A stretch of 64,000 nt of DNA from Gaeumannomyces sp. JS-464 (GCA_002197995.1 NGZR01000002.1:1364001-1428000), one strand, 5' to 3'; shown: positions 22,579-35,137, counted from the first letter of the stretch. Numbers and translations are program-made. Notes: generated by a model not told the origin, from the letters alone.

Positions 22579-22839
22579 TATTGCAAAGTAAAGGTTGCAT
22601 GCAGTTGACCGATTGGCTTGATTTCTACCTTTAAGGAACTAGTAGGAGAGGCTGTTAAGGGTGGGAAACCCTCGGGCTTTATATACACGGGTGCGCGGTA
22701 AGGATATCGAGCTTTCGTCGGCCTCGGCCGGTGCGCGTCACGCACCGGCCGAGGGCGACGAGGGTTTTTAACGGGGACCGGGGTCCTGTAACGCGGCTTT
22801 GCCGGTAGATCCCCCGTAAAAACCCGCTCCTTTGCGACA
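22579..22839 (+). mobile_element. Solo-LTR-like repeat, family A, copy 1
   Basis: The 261-bp element begins TATTGCAAAGTAAAGG (a transition from TGTTGC) and ends CTCCTTTGCGACA. CGGCG stands on both sides (22574-22578 and 22840-22844). It contains TATATACACGGG and a long inverted repeat around GGTGCGCGTCACGCACC. Other copies are at 27726 and 61314, all in one orientation. TG..CA ends plus a 5-bp duplication point to an LTR; the 10-bp inverted ends would also allow a MITE-like element. Confidence 0.8.
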
Positions 22840-23790
22840 CGGCGCATACTTGGTAGCTCGACCAGCAGGCATGATGAGACATTTTTAGCAACTCGGGGCC
22901 GTGCGGTTTACAGCACTTTAAAATACGTAGCATCGACGAGATATTAGTAATAAAGCTCCGGAGTTGGTTAAACGCTTGGAGCGCCTCGACCAGGATGTAC
23001 TGTCCCGAGAAGCACTTGGGATCTCGGGTCGCTTAAATTCTTTTTATTTAGGGGGCGAGGGGTAAACATGGCACACGTGCGGGGGCGGAAAATGCCATAT
23101 ATACGGAGTATGATTTAAAAAGCTAATACCAGTCCCTTAAGCTCGGCTACGTACACGGCGGGCGTCGTGGATAAGCCCATGTATTGTATCGTTTCGTGCT
23201 TATTCCCGCCGTGGGTGCTGGTGTAATGGCGGTCGCGCCGACATAGCCGTTAACGGAGTTCCCGTCGGTGTAAGCCTGCATCGTTTTTAGCTTTCTAGCG
23301 TTGTTTTCCTGGATGGTACCCTCGGCGAATGGGTTGCCAGGGCAAATGTATTCTTGGGACAAAATTAGTCCTAGGACAAAATTGGTCCTGGGATAAAAGT
23401 GGTTTTCGGGGCGTAAATAAAAACAGGCTTAACTAGCGAAAGTGGTTTTAAAATTCCGGGCAGTCCCGTTTACAATGCTTTAATACACCTAGCGTTAAGC
23501 GATAATTAGTAAACAAAAGCAAAGGAGGGCCAGGAAAGGCCTAACAAGCGCATAAACACAAAACAACTACTAGAGCTATAAATACGGGGCTCCAGCTTAA
23601 AGCAAAAAGGGGAGCAGGTTTGGCAGGAACGGCTTGTGGCAGCAGGACATTTTTTAAAGGAGCCGTTTTACCCGGAAGCGAAAAGCGGGGGCACCTGTAT
23701 TTATAGCTGTACGCTGCATAGCTACCAGTAGGGTGGCTGGGACAGCCGATAACATAATCAATTAATTAATCAAGTGGTTTTAAAACGCTT
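22840..23790. other. No gene recognised
   Basis: Only short unassignable ORFs occur. Several near-identical words of the form AGGACAAAATTxGTCCT near 23360-23395 announce the low-complexity array that follows. Confidence 0.25.
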
Positions 23791-23799
23791 GTAATCCTA

Positions 23800-25510
23800 A
23801 AATAGAAATATGCATTTTAGGAAACATGCTGAAAATAAATGTGGTTTTAGGATAAAAGCCGTTTAAAATAGTAACAGTTTTAGGATAAAAGTAGTTTTAG
23901 TACAAATGTAGGATTGCCGCTTTTGTTTTAGGACCATTTTTGTGATAATTACTTATGTCCGGAAACTGCTACAGTTTGTTTTAGGACTATTTTATCTTAG
24001 CTTAGGACTATTTTATATTTTTGTTTTAGGACTTTTTTGTTTTAGGACTATTTTTATTTTAAGTTTTAGGACTATTTTTGTTTTAGGACTACTTTGTCCT
24101 AAAATTGCTACTGTCCTAAAACCATTTTGTCCCAAAACTATTTTGTCCTAAGATTATTTTTGTCCTAAGATTATTTTGTTTTAAAACTTAGTGGTTAAAA
24201 CCAAACAGGTTTTAAAATAAAGCCAGTTTTGGGACAATTTTTAAAACAAAGTTAGTTTTGGGACAAATAGGTTTTAAAACAAAGCCAGTTTTGGAACAAA
24301 CAGGTTTTAAAACAAAGCCAGCTTTAAGGCAGGTTTTAGGACAGATAGGTTTTTAAAACAAAGCCAGTTTTGGGACAGTTTTAAAATAAAGCCAGTTTTA
24401 AAACTGTTTGTCCCAAAACCTGCCCTAAAACTGGCTTTGTTTTAAAACTGGCTTTGTTTTAAAACCTGTCCCAAGATTAGCTCCGCCCTAAAACTGATTG
24501 TTTTAAAACTAATTTCGTTTTAAAACTAGTTTTAAAACTAGCTTGTTTTTCGCGCAACTATTTGTTTTAAAACTAGTCCTAAAACTAATTTATTTTCGCG
24601 TAACGTTTGTTTTAAAACTACATTTATTTTAAAACCGCGCTTGTATTAAGTGCTAGTTTTAGGACATGTCCCAAAACTGGCTTTGTTTTAAAACCCGCTT
24701 TAAAATTGGCTTTTATCCCGAAACCTGTCCGCAAATTGCTATCCCAAAACTGGCTTTGTTTTAAAACTTGTCCGCAAACTGCTATCCTAAAACTAGCTTT
24801 GTTTTAAAACCTATTCGTAAACTGCTATCCTAAAACTGGCTTTGTTTTAAAACCTATCCTAAAACTGGCTGTTTTAAAACTAGCTTTATTTTAAAACTTG
24901 TCCTAAGATTGGCTTTGTTTTAAAACTAATTATCCCAAAAGTAATTTCGTTTTAAAACCAGTTTTAAAACTAGCTTGTTTTTCGCGCAACTATTTGTTTT
25001 AAAACTGTTATTTTAAAACTAATTTTGTTTTAAAACTAGTTTTAAAACTAATTTATTTTTACGCAACTGTTTGTTTTAGCTAAATAGGCTAGGTATATAG
25101 TTTTAGGATAATGGTTTTAAAACAGTGGTTTTAAAATATAAAAGCCAAAGGAAACCTAAAAAAACATATTTGTGTTTGTCGTTTTAAAAGTGGTTTTAAA
25201 ACATAATAGTCGCAAAAGCGTGGTTTTAAAGCAAAGGTATTTTTGGCTTACGTTAGTTTTAAAATAATAGTCCCAAAGTTAAAAATACCATTTTTTTTTG
25301 TTTTAAAACTACCGTCCTATTACTTATGCCAGTTTTAAAACAACAGTTTTAAAATAAAAGTATTTTTTAAATAAAAGGCTTAAAACAAAGAAAAATGGTA
25401 TTTTTTTGGCGTGCTAGTAGTTTTAAAACAAAAACAGCTTTAAAGTTTTGTTAGCTAAAAAAACAGTAGTTTTAAAGCAACGATTTTTGGAAACAAAAGT
25501 ATTTTTTGCT
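23800..25510. repeat. Large AT-rich tandem and inverted array of GTTTTAAAAC-type units
   Basis: About 1.7 kb is built of variants of TTTTAGGACTATTTTGT and CTGGCTTTGTTTTAAAAC, each centred on the palindrome GTTTTAAAAC. Between about 24200 and 24390 the units read AAAGCCAGTTTTGGGACA. From about 24400 to 24900 they read as the reverse complement (TGTCCCAAAACTGGCTTT). The block therefore folds back on itself around 24390. No ORF is meaningful here. Confidence 0.9.
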
Positions 25511-26280
25511 AGTTTAATCGGCGATGGGTATGTGGGGTAATGAAAAGGTTATCGCCTGGTCCAAAAATGGGACCTATGCACGGCACTGGGCCGCAAGCTT
25601 CCATTTAACTCCCGGCGGTGGGACCTGGGCCGCAGCCCAGCTGGCTAACACCATTGGATTTTAATGCAAGCCACCCCTGGATTTCCGGCTTTGCAAGGAT
25701 ACTTTAAAAAGGGACCTGTAACACTAGCCAGTTCAATCTCCGTATCGCATCCGGTTTGCACTCCTTACGATTTTGCCCGTCGGGGTTTTTAGCTTTAAGC
25801 CGTCCTTTTTAGCTACCAAAAAGCCACTTTCGGCTTTTAGTTTGCCACTTATCCTGTTCGTGGGTCCTTGGGTTACCCGCTTTCGTGCGCTTATAATTAA
25901 TAGTGGGGTGCGAAAGGCGAATTTTGGCTGCTAAAAAGTGGGGTACTAATGCTTCCGCAACCTTCGAAACCTTTCGGTACCTATTGTTAACGGAAAGACT
26001 TCTTTCTTTTTTTTTAGCCTCCATTTTAGTAATTATTTTAACCAAATTTGGCTTTTTGTTACGTTACATTCGGCGTTTTTATGTCACTTACTATTACCCG
26101 GTTAGCAACGGTAGCATGGACAGCCCAAATCCAAAGTAGGGCTGGCGGCGCGCGACATTGCCGGGCGCAGTGAAAAAGGGGCAACGACGGCTGGGCGCGA
26201 TCGAAGTGGCCGGGAAGGCGTATCGCGAGGAAGGGGCCCGTGTTTGTGTAATATTCTCGTCGTAATTGTTAAAAGCATCC
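25511..26280. other. No gene recognised
   Basis: Antiparallel open fragments at 25809-26139 and the stretch 26102-26280 have ordinary composition but no known domain. Confidence 0.25.
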
Positions 26281-26470
26281 TTACTTTTTTTTTTTTTCCT
26301 TTTTTTTCGTTTTCCCCACTTTTTCCTTGTTTTTCCTTGTTTTTCCTTGTTTTTCTTTGTTTTTCTTTATTTTTCCTTGTTTTTTTTGTTTTTCCTTGTT
26401 TTTCCTTGTTTTTCCTTGTTTTTCCTTGTTTTTCCTTGTTTTTCCTTGTTTTCCTTATTTTTTCTGTTAC
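26281..26470 (+). repeat. Pyrimidine decamer array (TTTTTCCTTG)n
   Basis: About 14 near-perfect 10-bp units TTTTTCCTTG follow a T-rich lead-in; a smaller echo is at 26602-26650. Its purine complement makes an open frame of Lys/Glu/Gln/Thr repeats on the minus strand, which I treat as an artefact of the repeat. Confidence 0.9.
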
Positions 26471-26479
26471 GGGATAACC

Positions 26480-27200
26480 CCAACCCCTTAAAAAGAACAT
26501 AGTATATAGCTGGCACTTTGCTAACCACCTTTGCGATAATTGCAACCTATTTCTTCACGTAATAAACTTACTACCTTGGACCTACCATTGGCATCGTGAC
26601 ATTTTCCTTGTTTTTCCCTGTTTTCCCTTTTTTTTTTTTTTTTTTACCTTTTTCCTCCGCCTTACCTTGTTACCACCCCCCGTGTTTTTTGCGGCTTGCT
26701 TTCCAAAAACAAATAATTTAAAGCAGCTTTAAAGGAAGCCAGGTATGCATTTGCTGTTGTATGGCAATCGGGCTGCGCAAATATCAGTTTATTAATTTAG
26801 TTAAACTCGTAAACGTTTAGCCAGTTCCGCACATTATAGCTGCATTAATCATTGCATAAAAGCATCGCTTTTTAAAACGCTATCCATATTGTTATTTATA
26901 TATGTATCCTATTATTTGTTCCCAAGTACCAACGGGGTTTGCGCCAAACGAAACGCGCTAAGGTACGCGATAACACGCGGCATTGGAGCGGATAAATCCA
27001 TCCTCCAATCGCGTTACCCATTTGCGCCAAGCCACTCCAGCCACAAATTGGGCGCGTTGGTTGGTGCGACTTGAAGTGGCGCGGGCAAATGTCTAAGTTT
27101 GGCCTAATAACCGCCGCCTCCCAATAAAAGTGCCCGCGGTCCCGCCGGCCCTTTTTAATCCACCAAGCTTTAATCGCTTAATTAAAACGGTCGCGACGCA
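26480..27200. other. Intergenic, nothing recognised
   Basis: This is sequence upstream of the JmjC gene. No promoter element can be singled out beyond AT-rich words. Confidence 0.3.
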
Positions 27201-30200
27201 ATGTTAACTAAGAAGAAAAAGTACTTCCTCGCCTTCGACGACGAAGATTTGGAGGACGCTCCCGAATCGGTTCGGAAGTATTTGCGCGAAAAGGGTGCTC
27301 CCTAACCGACAAACGATAACTCCTTTCCCTTTAGGCCACCGCGGGTTAAGGAGGACTCGTTTCGGGGGCATACAGCTCGACGTGGGGCGCAGCCTTTTAA
27401 GCAAATTAAAACGCAAGTTAAACGTTATTTAAAGGATTAGGGAAACTAAGAAATTCGCACTTTTCTTAAAGATTTTGGATTGCTAAATGGCCTTCCCAGC
27501 GAGGGGCCGTTTAAAAGGTCCGAGGTTAACGTTATCTCGAGGTTGCGAGCCGAGAACGACCAGCGGGAAGCCGAAATTGCGGAACTGCGCGCCGAGGAAG
27601 ATCGGGCCAGGAAGTTAAAGGCCGAGATTTAAAGGCTTAAGCGATAAAAACGCACATTTAGGACCGGTGGACGAGGAAAGCAGCAGCAAATCGAGGAGCA
27701 AGCGAATTAAAACCAGGTGTTCGAATGTGGCAAAGTAAAAGTGCATGCAGTAAACCGTTTGGATTGATTTTTACCTTTAAGGAGCTAATAGGAAAGGCTT
27801 AAAAGTGGGAAACCCTCGGGCTTTATATACACGGTTGCGCGGTAAGGATATCGAGCCCTCGTCGGCCTCGCCCGGTGCGTAACACGCACCGGCCGAGGGC
27901 GACGAGGGTTTTTAACGGGCACCGGGGTTTTATAACGCGACTTTGCCGGTAAATCCCCCGTAAAAACCCGCTCCTTTGCGACACCGAACTGCTAACGAAA
28001 CTTGGAAAATAAGCCGCCGAAATTGCAAAGTTTAAACGACAACGCACAGCTGGTAAGCAACCACCCTAAGTAACCGACGAATAAGGACCTAACGATCGAT
28101 GTAAATGTGGTCCCTTTGCTCCGTTCGGTGCCGGTAAGCCGAGCTCGCCCCGACGACATTAACGATAGTGGAGATAAGGACTTGTTAAGCGCGGATCCCC
28201 GGCCGCCTGCCACAACATCGCCAGCAGCATCGACGACGGCCGCCGCCGCCTTGTCGCCGGCCACCCCGGGCAGCAATGGCGACAGTGACGATAAGATGTT
28301 AAATGCTGCCCCCTGCCGCGTGCTTCGACCGAGGCGCAGCCATATCCAAACCCCGTGCCGGCATCGCGACCTTACACGGGCGACTCCAGCCCCTTGCAAT
28401 CCAGCCCTGCGCCGCTTGCAGTGGCAAACTTATTATCGGCGGGGAGCAGTTCCAGCAATTCTGGCAATGGCGACGGCGCTTCCAGCAACCGCAGCACTGC
28501 CAGCAGCCCCCCCAGCGACAGCCAGTTCCCGTTTGACCAATCCGCGGAATCGGCTACGGTTTCTAGTTTCCTCGCAATCAATCGCGCAAAGCCACCGGCT
28601 GGACAATCGACGGCTAGCAGTCCCGAGGCGTAGGCAGCGGCTGGATTGCCGACGGCTAATAGTCCTTTAAGCCCTCCCCTTAAGATTTTCGATGCCGTTA
28701 TGCGCGATAACGAAGCGCTGGAGCTTAACGACGGCCATTCCCGGCCCCTTCCCGTTACAGCATTACAGCCACAAAGTTACATTCCTGTTATCGATCTTAA
28801 CAAAATACCTTCGGCGAAGCCCCAGAAGTTTAAGCTGCTAAAACTAACTAGGCTATATCGCATACGGCTGGAAAGGCTGGTTATAAAAGCCTAAAAGAAG
28901 TTCCCGGAAAGAAATTTTGGCCAATTCGGTAAAAACCAGTTCGTGGACCGCCGCTTAATGGAAAACCTCCTTAAAAATGATTTGCCAAACGGATACTACT
29001 TAAGCGCCCGCCTTTTAAATTTAAACAAAACACCGCCGCCGTTTGGTTTCGTTTTGCCCTACCATATTAACTGCTTCGACCAGCTTTTGGAACAGGGCCA
29101 AAATCATTTCGTAATTGCGGTCGTTAAATTGGACCAGTCCAAATTTATTAGCTGGGGAATAACAAAGGAAAAGCGCGAGCAGGAGGCGACCGCATTTGCA
29201 GGTATGCTCGGTCGTAATAATGCTTTTAAGCAAAAACCACACGATGTAAAAGCCCCTTGTTTTAAACGATCGGCTAAAAATCGCGCTAATTTTTGCAGCT
29301 CGACTTTAAGGATAACTGCTGTGCTTTTTAATGCGTAAAGGCCGTAAGCATCCATTTTGGGATAAACAAAAAGCGAAAGCGGGATAATACCGCCCTTTTG
29401 CTAGCCTCCCTAAAAAGATGGATTAAATCCAAAAATAAAGCGGTTAAGGCGCTAAGGTTCGGTAATCCCCGAAAAGATGGAGATTAAACACTTGCAAACG
29501 CCGGGATTAGTAACTTCGCTACCGCGGTTTCGACCCCGGTTAATCCAAAAGTTAAGGAAGTGCTCCTTAACGAAATTTCTGCAATCGAGGGTGCCGACAC
29601 CACACCGGATGCTTTAGCGTCGGATGCGTTAAGCCAGCAGCAAACTTCGACGGCTAAAGCTGCGCCAGGTCGTCCATTCGAACCGCTTAGCTAGCGAAAC
29701 GATAGCGCGGCTCCATAAACAGTGGCGGCCCCGGTTGCACCGGATCCGCTTAGCCAGCGCAAAGATGGCACTGCCGCGTTAAACTCGGACGCCTCCTTCA
29801 CCGCAGCTAAATTTATGGTGGCCCCCGAGCGGGGAAAAAGGCCGCTTCCCGACAGCCGACCCTAGCCAGCTGTTCCACCACCCGAGCTCGGACATTCCCA
29901 GGCTTCCCCGCCCCACTTTAGCAACAGTGGCAACACCACCCCTTCTTCCAGTAACGTTTACAACGGCGTAAAATACAAATGGATGCCCGACACCATTAGT
30001 GGCTCCGTTTTATTGCTCGAGCTAACACCGGACCAATACCGGGACCTAAAAAAAGGCCCCGAAAATGACATCCCTTCGCTTATTCGCTGTGGCAAGGAAC
30101 TCGCGGGAAAGGCTAGCATATTTGTAATTATCGTGCCAGTAAGCTATTAACCAAACCGTCCCAAACAACCTTCGTTTCGCCGAGGAAAGTCGATAACGTA

Positions 30201-31900
30201 CGAACGAAAACCATTAAAATATGGGTTTTCCCAACTTTTTACCTAACATTAAACTATAAGCATTTACTTTTTCGATAACGACAAGCTTAACGTCGACTCC
30301 AGCATTACCGACGACGTTGAAAAGTTTGCAACAGTAATTTTAAATTTAACGGAACTAAGCAACGTGGCCTATTAAACCGACATCCCAGCCCATATAAAAG
30401 GAGAGCGCAAGGGAGCATTTCTACCTTTAAAAAGTCCGGTTTGGCCGTTTCGAGGCAACAAGTTTCCTGCGGATGGTTTTGTGCCCGGATTACACAATCC
30501 TTCCGCGTATTAATCGCGGCCGTGGGGACCGTTTGCATAGCATCGTGAAAATTTACGAGCGTGGGCAGTTAATTATCTTTACTGCGGAGAAAAGGCTTAG
30601 CGCGTTATCGAGCCAGGATTAGAAAAACAAGCGGATAAAATGTTTGCCGACATTTTGGGAGTGACGCTAACTTACAACTAATATTTCCGGCACTAAGCTT
30701 TGCATGGCGGCGTTAATCGCTTACGGGAAGAGGGCGTCGTGGTAAAAGAGTTTAAGTAAAAAGCGGGGCAATTGGTTATTACCTTCCCAAGCGCTTACCA
30801 CTTTGGATTTAGCGTTACTCCCACTTAGGCCGAAGCGGTTAACTGGACGGATTCCAAAAATCGGTCCGAGAAATATATCCCTTGCAACGCGGAATGCAAT
30901 AATTACAACCCGATTACGTATAAGGTAGCGTTTTTAAGCGATTAGCCAAACGACCAGCCCCAAAACTTAACTTCCTTTAAAAAGGATGCAAGCGAAAAGC
31001 AGTACGCAGGTTAGGAGCAGCACGCCGAAAAGCAGCACATTGGCGACGAGGAGCACACGAACGAGCAAAACATAAGCGATAACCAGCAAACCAAAGTCGC
31101 AGGACCCCGGAAATTAGGAAGGAGGAAGTTCGAAGGTACCTCCTATCCCGCAAAATTTATTATTGGGAATAATGCGCAGCGAGCCGCTACCTTGCGCAAT
31201 GCATAGCAAAAAGCACTAAGGGTGGTAAAAGATATAAGCGGAAAGCAGCACGAATGCGGCGAGCAATAGGGCGAAACCGTCGAATTACTAAGGTTACGGA
31301 AAAACAAACGCGCTATTGCCCCAAATGAACCATTATTAAACGAGCCACAATCCAAGCGAAAGCTTCGTCCCGTAGCTATTATAGCCGAACATTTACGTAA
31401 CGCAAACGCTATCGCACGGTTAAGGGGTTACATTAAAGCTTTAAAGGGAAATGGACGGCTTCCAAAGTTTAAGGTTAAGGAAGAAGATACAATTCGCGCA
31501 GCAGTTGCATATTGCAAGATTGCGATTTAGGTTAAGCAGTTAGCTAGCTATTATGGTTTAAGGTTATGGATAGTTTGGGCTTTAGCTAATAAGCTTATTA
31601 ACCTTAAAAAGGAAAAGGCGAATAAAAAGCGCAATTTTAAAAATGTGCTTAAAAAAGCGCATGCAAAAGTCGCTACCTTAACATATGGTGCGTTTAAAAA
31701 TCGCCTTTTAAAAGCAGGAAAATTGGAAAATTTGGGAGCATTTATGGCCATGCTTCCCTTCGATAAACAACTGGACGACGGTATAGCATTTCGGGATTAC
31801 CAAAGGGTTAGGCAAAACGAGATGGAATAGTTAAAGGAGCAGTTAACGAGGGGTATTGGTTTACAATTGGCAAAGGTGGCGGACGAATTTCTAACAGCTT
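27201..31900 (+). pseudogene. JmjC-domain protein with N-terminal coiled coil, interrupted by a solo LTR
   Basis: The frame starts at ATG 27201 with a Lys-rich and acidic segment (KKKKYFLAFDDEDLED). A coiled coil follows at 27530-27650 (LRAENDQREAEIAELRAEED). A family A LTR is inserted at 27726-27983; taking it out with one copy of the duplication rejoins NQVFE to LLTKLGK in frame. A Pro/Ala/Ser-rich middle (28100-28650) and a conserved-looking block at 28940-29330 follow. The JmjC domain lies at about 30530-30930: HRENLRAWAVNYLYCGEKA (H-x-E metal site, 30541-30549), VIEPGLEKQADKMFA, REEGVVVKEF, and LVITFPSAYHFGFS with the distal His at 30799-30801. A Lys-rich tail continues to about 31830. 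JmjC proteins are Fe(II)/2-oxoglutarate oxygenases, many acting on histones. More than ten stops at Gln-like codons make this copy dead. The whole-protein family is unknown to me. Confidence 0.75.
27726..27983 (+). mobile_element. Solo-LTR-like repeat, family A, copy 2, inside the JmjC gene
   Basis: This 258-bp copy (TGTGGCAAAG ... CCTTTGCGACA) is flanked by TCGAA (27721-27725) and CCGAA (27984-27988), a 5-bp duplication differing by one C-to-T change. It disrupts the coiled-coil part of the surrounding frame, which resumes exactly in phase after it. Confidence 0.85.
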
Positions 31901-32429
31901 TGCGGGAAGGCAAGGCGTACCCTAAAAGGGCTTGGGAAGATATCGCTAAAACAAAACTGGTGAAATTAACCCTGCAGCACTAAGTGGAGCTGCTTTAGCG
32001 CGCGTAAAGCTTAAAGTGGCAGCCGCACGAACAGTAGCGTTAGGATAAAAAAAGGAAAAAGATTGCAACAATTTGGTTACTTTTTTCCCGAAAGCGTTAA
32101 AGCTAGCGCAAAATGACAATTTAATCTCATTCCAATTGGTTATGTAATTAGTCAGCACGTCAGCCTGGGCTAACGTGCTAATTAACCGATGCTTGGTGGC
32201 ATTTATCGATCGATGCTTTGCTCGCCTCGAGGTCGAACTTAGCCGATATTGGAGGCTTAACGACCCGTGTTCCGGCAGGCGGTACCTAGCACCCCGGCCG
32301 GCCTGGCACCCCGCTAGGAGACACACCTCGGTTAAAGCGGCTTATGACGGCGGTTAACCCCTGGAGCGACGCACGCTACGGCGTACGCGGAGGGACGCGC
32401 GACATGGAAAATTCCGGACGGCGTGGCCA
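31901..32429. other. Tail of the JmjC gene or intergenic, nothing recognised
   Basis: Antiparallel open fragments at 31946-32357 lack motifs. The JmjC frame may continue to about 31975 (LVKLTLQH before a stop). Confidence 0.3.
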
Positions 32430-32800
32430 TCGTGCTGCATGTCGAGTTACTCGATTTGCCGTTTGTTGCTGTCGGTGTTAACGCCACTTGCTGCCTTTTT
32501 TCGATCGGGGTGCGGCAGATAAGGCACGTGTTATGCTCCTTAAGCTATAAGATAACGCACTCGTCGTGGAACCAGTGTTTGCACGGTAAAACCGTTACTT
32601 CGTTACCCTTTTGTAGCTCGTCGATGCAAATGGTGCATTTGTCGCCGTCGATGCCCATTATGTCCGCGTCCAGCTTTTTGCGCTTTAGCCGATCCAAAGC
32701 AGTTTGCGAGGCTGGTGGGGCCGCGTTAAACTGCGGGTTAGCCTCCATTAAGTTCGAAATGATCCGAGATTTTGGTACAAACGTAAAACGCGCTCGAAAA
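32430..32800 (-). pseudogene. RING-H2 finger protein (E3 ubiquitin ligase type), C-terminal part
   Basis: Minus strand. IISNLMEANPQFNAAPPASQ is the standard lead of fungal RING-H2 proteins. Then come the zinc ligands CTICIDELQKGNEVTVLPCK, HWFHDEC, a stop at 32543-32545 where the family has Trp (WLKEHNTCPIC), LKEHNTCLICRTPIEK, and a Thr/Ser-rich tail. All eight ligands C-C-C-H-H-C-C-C can be counted. The Trp-to-TAG change and a Pro-to-Leu change in CPIC are both transitions. The N-terminal part upstream of 32800 is not recognisable, so the start is unknown. RING-H2 proteins recruit E2 enzymes; the substrate cannot be inferred. Confidence 0.82.
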
Positions 32801-32825
32801 CGCTAATGCCGAAAATAAAAAACAG

Positions 32826-34425
32826 GCGGAAAAGCTGAAAAGCTTGCGCGAAGGGAAGGACGAGCCCTAAGCAACTAACTTGCTCCTTAAGGGCGACCTT
32901 AAGGAGGCGATGGAAAGCGTTAAAAGGTCCGCCGAGGACCTGGACGAGGATTTCGACCGTGCCGTCGACGTTGCGACCAAAGTAGTGGACGCCACACCCT
33001 AAAACCACCCTTATCGCGCTGCTATTAAGGATACTGCTAAGCCCTTTAATAAGGGGGCAATATTAATTAGCATCGAAAAGTATTTCTATAAGGACTCGGT
33101 AAAAAAGAGAAAAAAATGTACGACGAAAAGGGTCGAAATAAAAGCCCCTAAAAACTTAAGGGGTTGCGTTAATAACGTGAACTATCTAATTAAAACCATA
33201 AAACTGGACGTCGACAACATAAAAATGCTTTTAACGCCGGTCGAAAACATAACGCACCGGTTCGAGCTGCCGCTTAAAAGCTAATACGAAAAGCCCACGT
33301 ACGAGAACATAGTTCGCGTCCTAGCCGACGTCCCGAATTACGCTAAGGAGAACGACCTAATGTACATCCACTATTTCGGCCACGGCGGCCAGGCGTTAAC
33401 GGTGTTCGCTAAGCTTAAAAAAAAATAACGACGATATCAACCACTTTTTGCTGCCGCTAAATATCGCCTTTATCGGGAAGCACCTCCGCGACGTCGAGCC
33501 GGCGCCTTATTACAAGATATTGTTAAGGTCGCGTCGTGCTTACGGTGGTACTAAACTGCTGCCACTTAAGCGGTGCTATCCGCAGCGAAAATGACGACGA
33601 CGACATTTTAAAAGGGGTGCGCGGTAACGACCAGGTGTACTAGTCCAACCCCGGCGAGGACCTCCTTTTAAGCAAGGCGAGCATCGAACATTGGGGTAAT
33701 AAGGCGCATTAAATGGAGGTGCCTAATGGCTTCGTGGTGCTAGTTGCTGGATACGGTGCGTACTAGCCCACTAAACTTTAGCTCGGCCGCCATTTACGAC
33801 CGCGTTTGCGCCTGTTATAGCGCGGCGCGCCCTTACGGGCTGACCGCTTTAAAACCCACCGGTAGCGCGACCACGTGACGGGCTTAGGCATTTAACCCCT
33901 TGTAAAGGGCTGGTGCTCCGCACCGATTGTTTACTTTTCCACCACCTTTATATCGTATTTTCGAATTAAAGGTTTATTGCAGCCTTTGCCTTTTTGCCCT
34001 CGACTCCCGTAACAGCGCCAAGATTTAAAACGCCGTCCCGAACTAAACCCCTTACCTCGTTAACGACCACGACCGCTTCTTTTTCGGCCCCAAGCACCGG
34101 TCCTAGGTTTATGCCGTGCCGGTAAAAACCGTTTTTATTAATAAGAGGCAAATCGGCCTGGCCGGCGGCCTTTGGCGTTAAGGAAAAAGCCGAGTATGCG
34201 ATTCTCCCGCTAACGTTCGACCTCGGCAAGCGTATAACGGAGTTAAACGTGCTAGCGCGCGTTAAAGTTAAGCGGGTGCGGGCAAAAACGTCGGACGCGA
34301 CGTTCGCCGACAGCCCGGGAGTTAACCCTTTTTCGTGGCAGGAGTAAATCAGGGAGGGCTGTTTTGCGGTGCTGCAAATCCTGCCCTTAAAAGCGCAAAC
34401 CACCGTTTGCTTCCTTGCTACTAAC
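32826..34425 (+). pseudogene. Caspase-like protease (peptidase C14 family) with upstream TPR-like segment
   Basis: The + strand begins with LKEAMESVKRSAEDLDEDFD and RAVDVATKVVDATPxNHPYR, a TPR-type lead. A caspase fold follows: LRGCVNNVNYLIKTIKLDVD, ENDLMYIHYFGHGGQALTVF (catalytic His 33381-33383), and VLTVVLNCCHLSGAIRS (Cys at 33557-33562), where the family reads LDCCHSGGAxRS. Asp-to-Asn, Ser-to-Leu and Gly-to-Ser next to the Cys are all transitions. From 33990 the fungal C-terminal extension TPYLVNDHDRFFFGPKHRS and VYAVPVKTVFINKRQIGLAG is followed by EYAILPLTFDLGKRITELNV. Internal stops are mostly at Gln codons and at least one frameshift is needed near 33110. It would have been a metacaspase-like death protease. 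Confidence 0.85.
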
Positions 34426-35137
34426 TAAAAGCAGTAGCGGCCGTTCGAGCAGGGCTGGGCGCAACATACTAGCGGCCGCTCCCAGCTGCGACGCATGCGC
34501 ATAAATGGGTGCGTCCCATTCGCAACGCTCGAAAAAACGATGCGGCGGGGAGTTTTAAATAAACGTATGTGCAATATATCCGTGCTTATTATAAGCCGTC
34601 GCCACCTTTTTATGCACAGCGGATTTATAAAATCCGCCAGTTAGGTTTCGAAAAAACGGGATGGAATATGCGATGAAGGGGAAATGCACGTTATTTTAAA
34701 CTGGGCGTATTTTTTCCGTTTTTCACTCGTTAGCGTTCGAATTCCCGTTTTCGGCTGGCATTTGTTTAAAAGTTTGTAGGCAGTATTGTATTATAGGGAA
34801 TTATAGCGACGGTCGTTTTACAGTAAATAGTACCCCCAGTATTTCCCAGTTCGTTAGTAATGTATTTACTCCTGTATTTTCCTCCCTAATTCCTATTCCA
34901 TTTCTTTTTCCTAAAACTTCGATTTATTAAAGGAGGTCGCTTTTTAGGCATTGTTAGCATGTCCCTTATATAAAAGGGGATACCCCGCCGCCGCGAGATT
35001 AAAACATACCCGTTTTTTTTTTTAAGGCACTTTTTCGGACATGTTACTTTAATCCCTGTCCTTATCCCGATACTTTTTTAATACGACCCACACGGCGTTT
35101 TTTGTATTACAAGCAAGCGGTTGCCGTAAATCCCCAT
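34426..35137. other. Intergenic, nothing recognised
   Basis: AT-rich, with no open frame of note, between the caspase-like gene and the 3' end of the TPR gene. Confidence 0.3.

Noticed and set aside
22506..22847. Arg/Pro-rich ORFs inside the family A repeats (also at 61190-61513)
   Set aside because: They are translations of the LTR hairpin on the minus strand and appear only within the repeat copies.
23800..25510. CRISPR-like array
   Set aside because: Units have no constant repeat/spacer structure, are AT-rich variants of one palindrome, and the host is a fungus.
26102..26545. 147-codon Lys/Glu/Thr-rich ORF on the minus strand
   Set aside because: It is the translation of the (TTTTTCCTTG)n array; all frames of a 10-bp repeat stay open.
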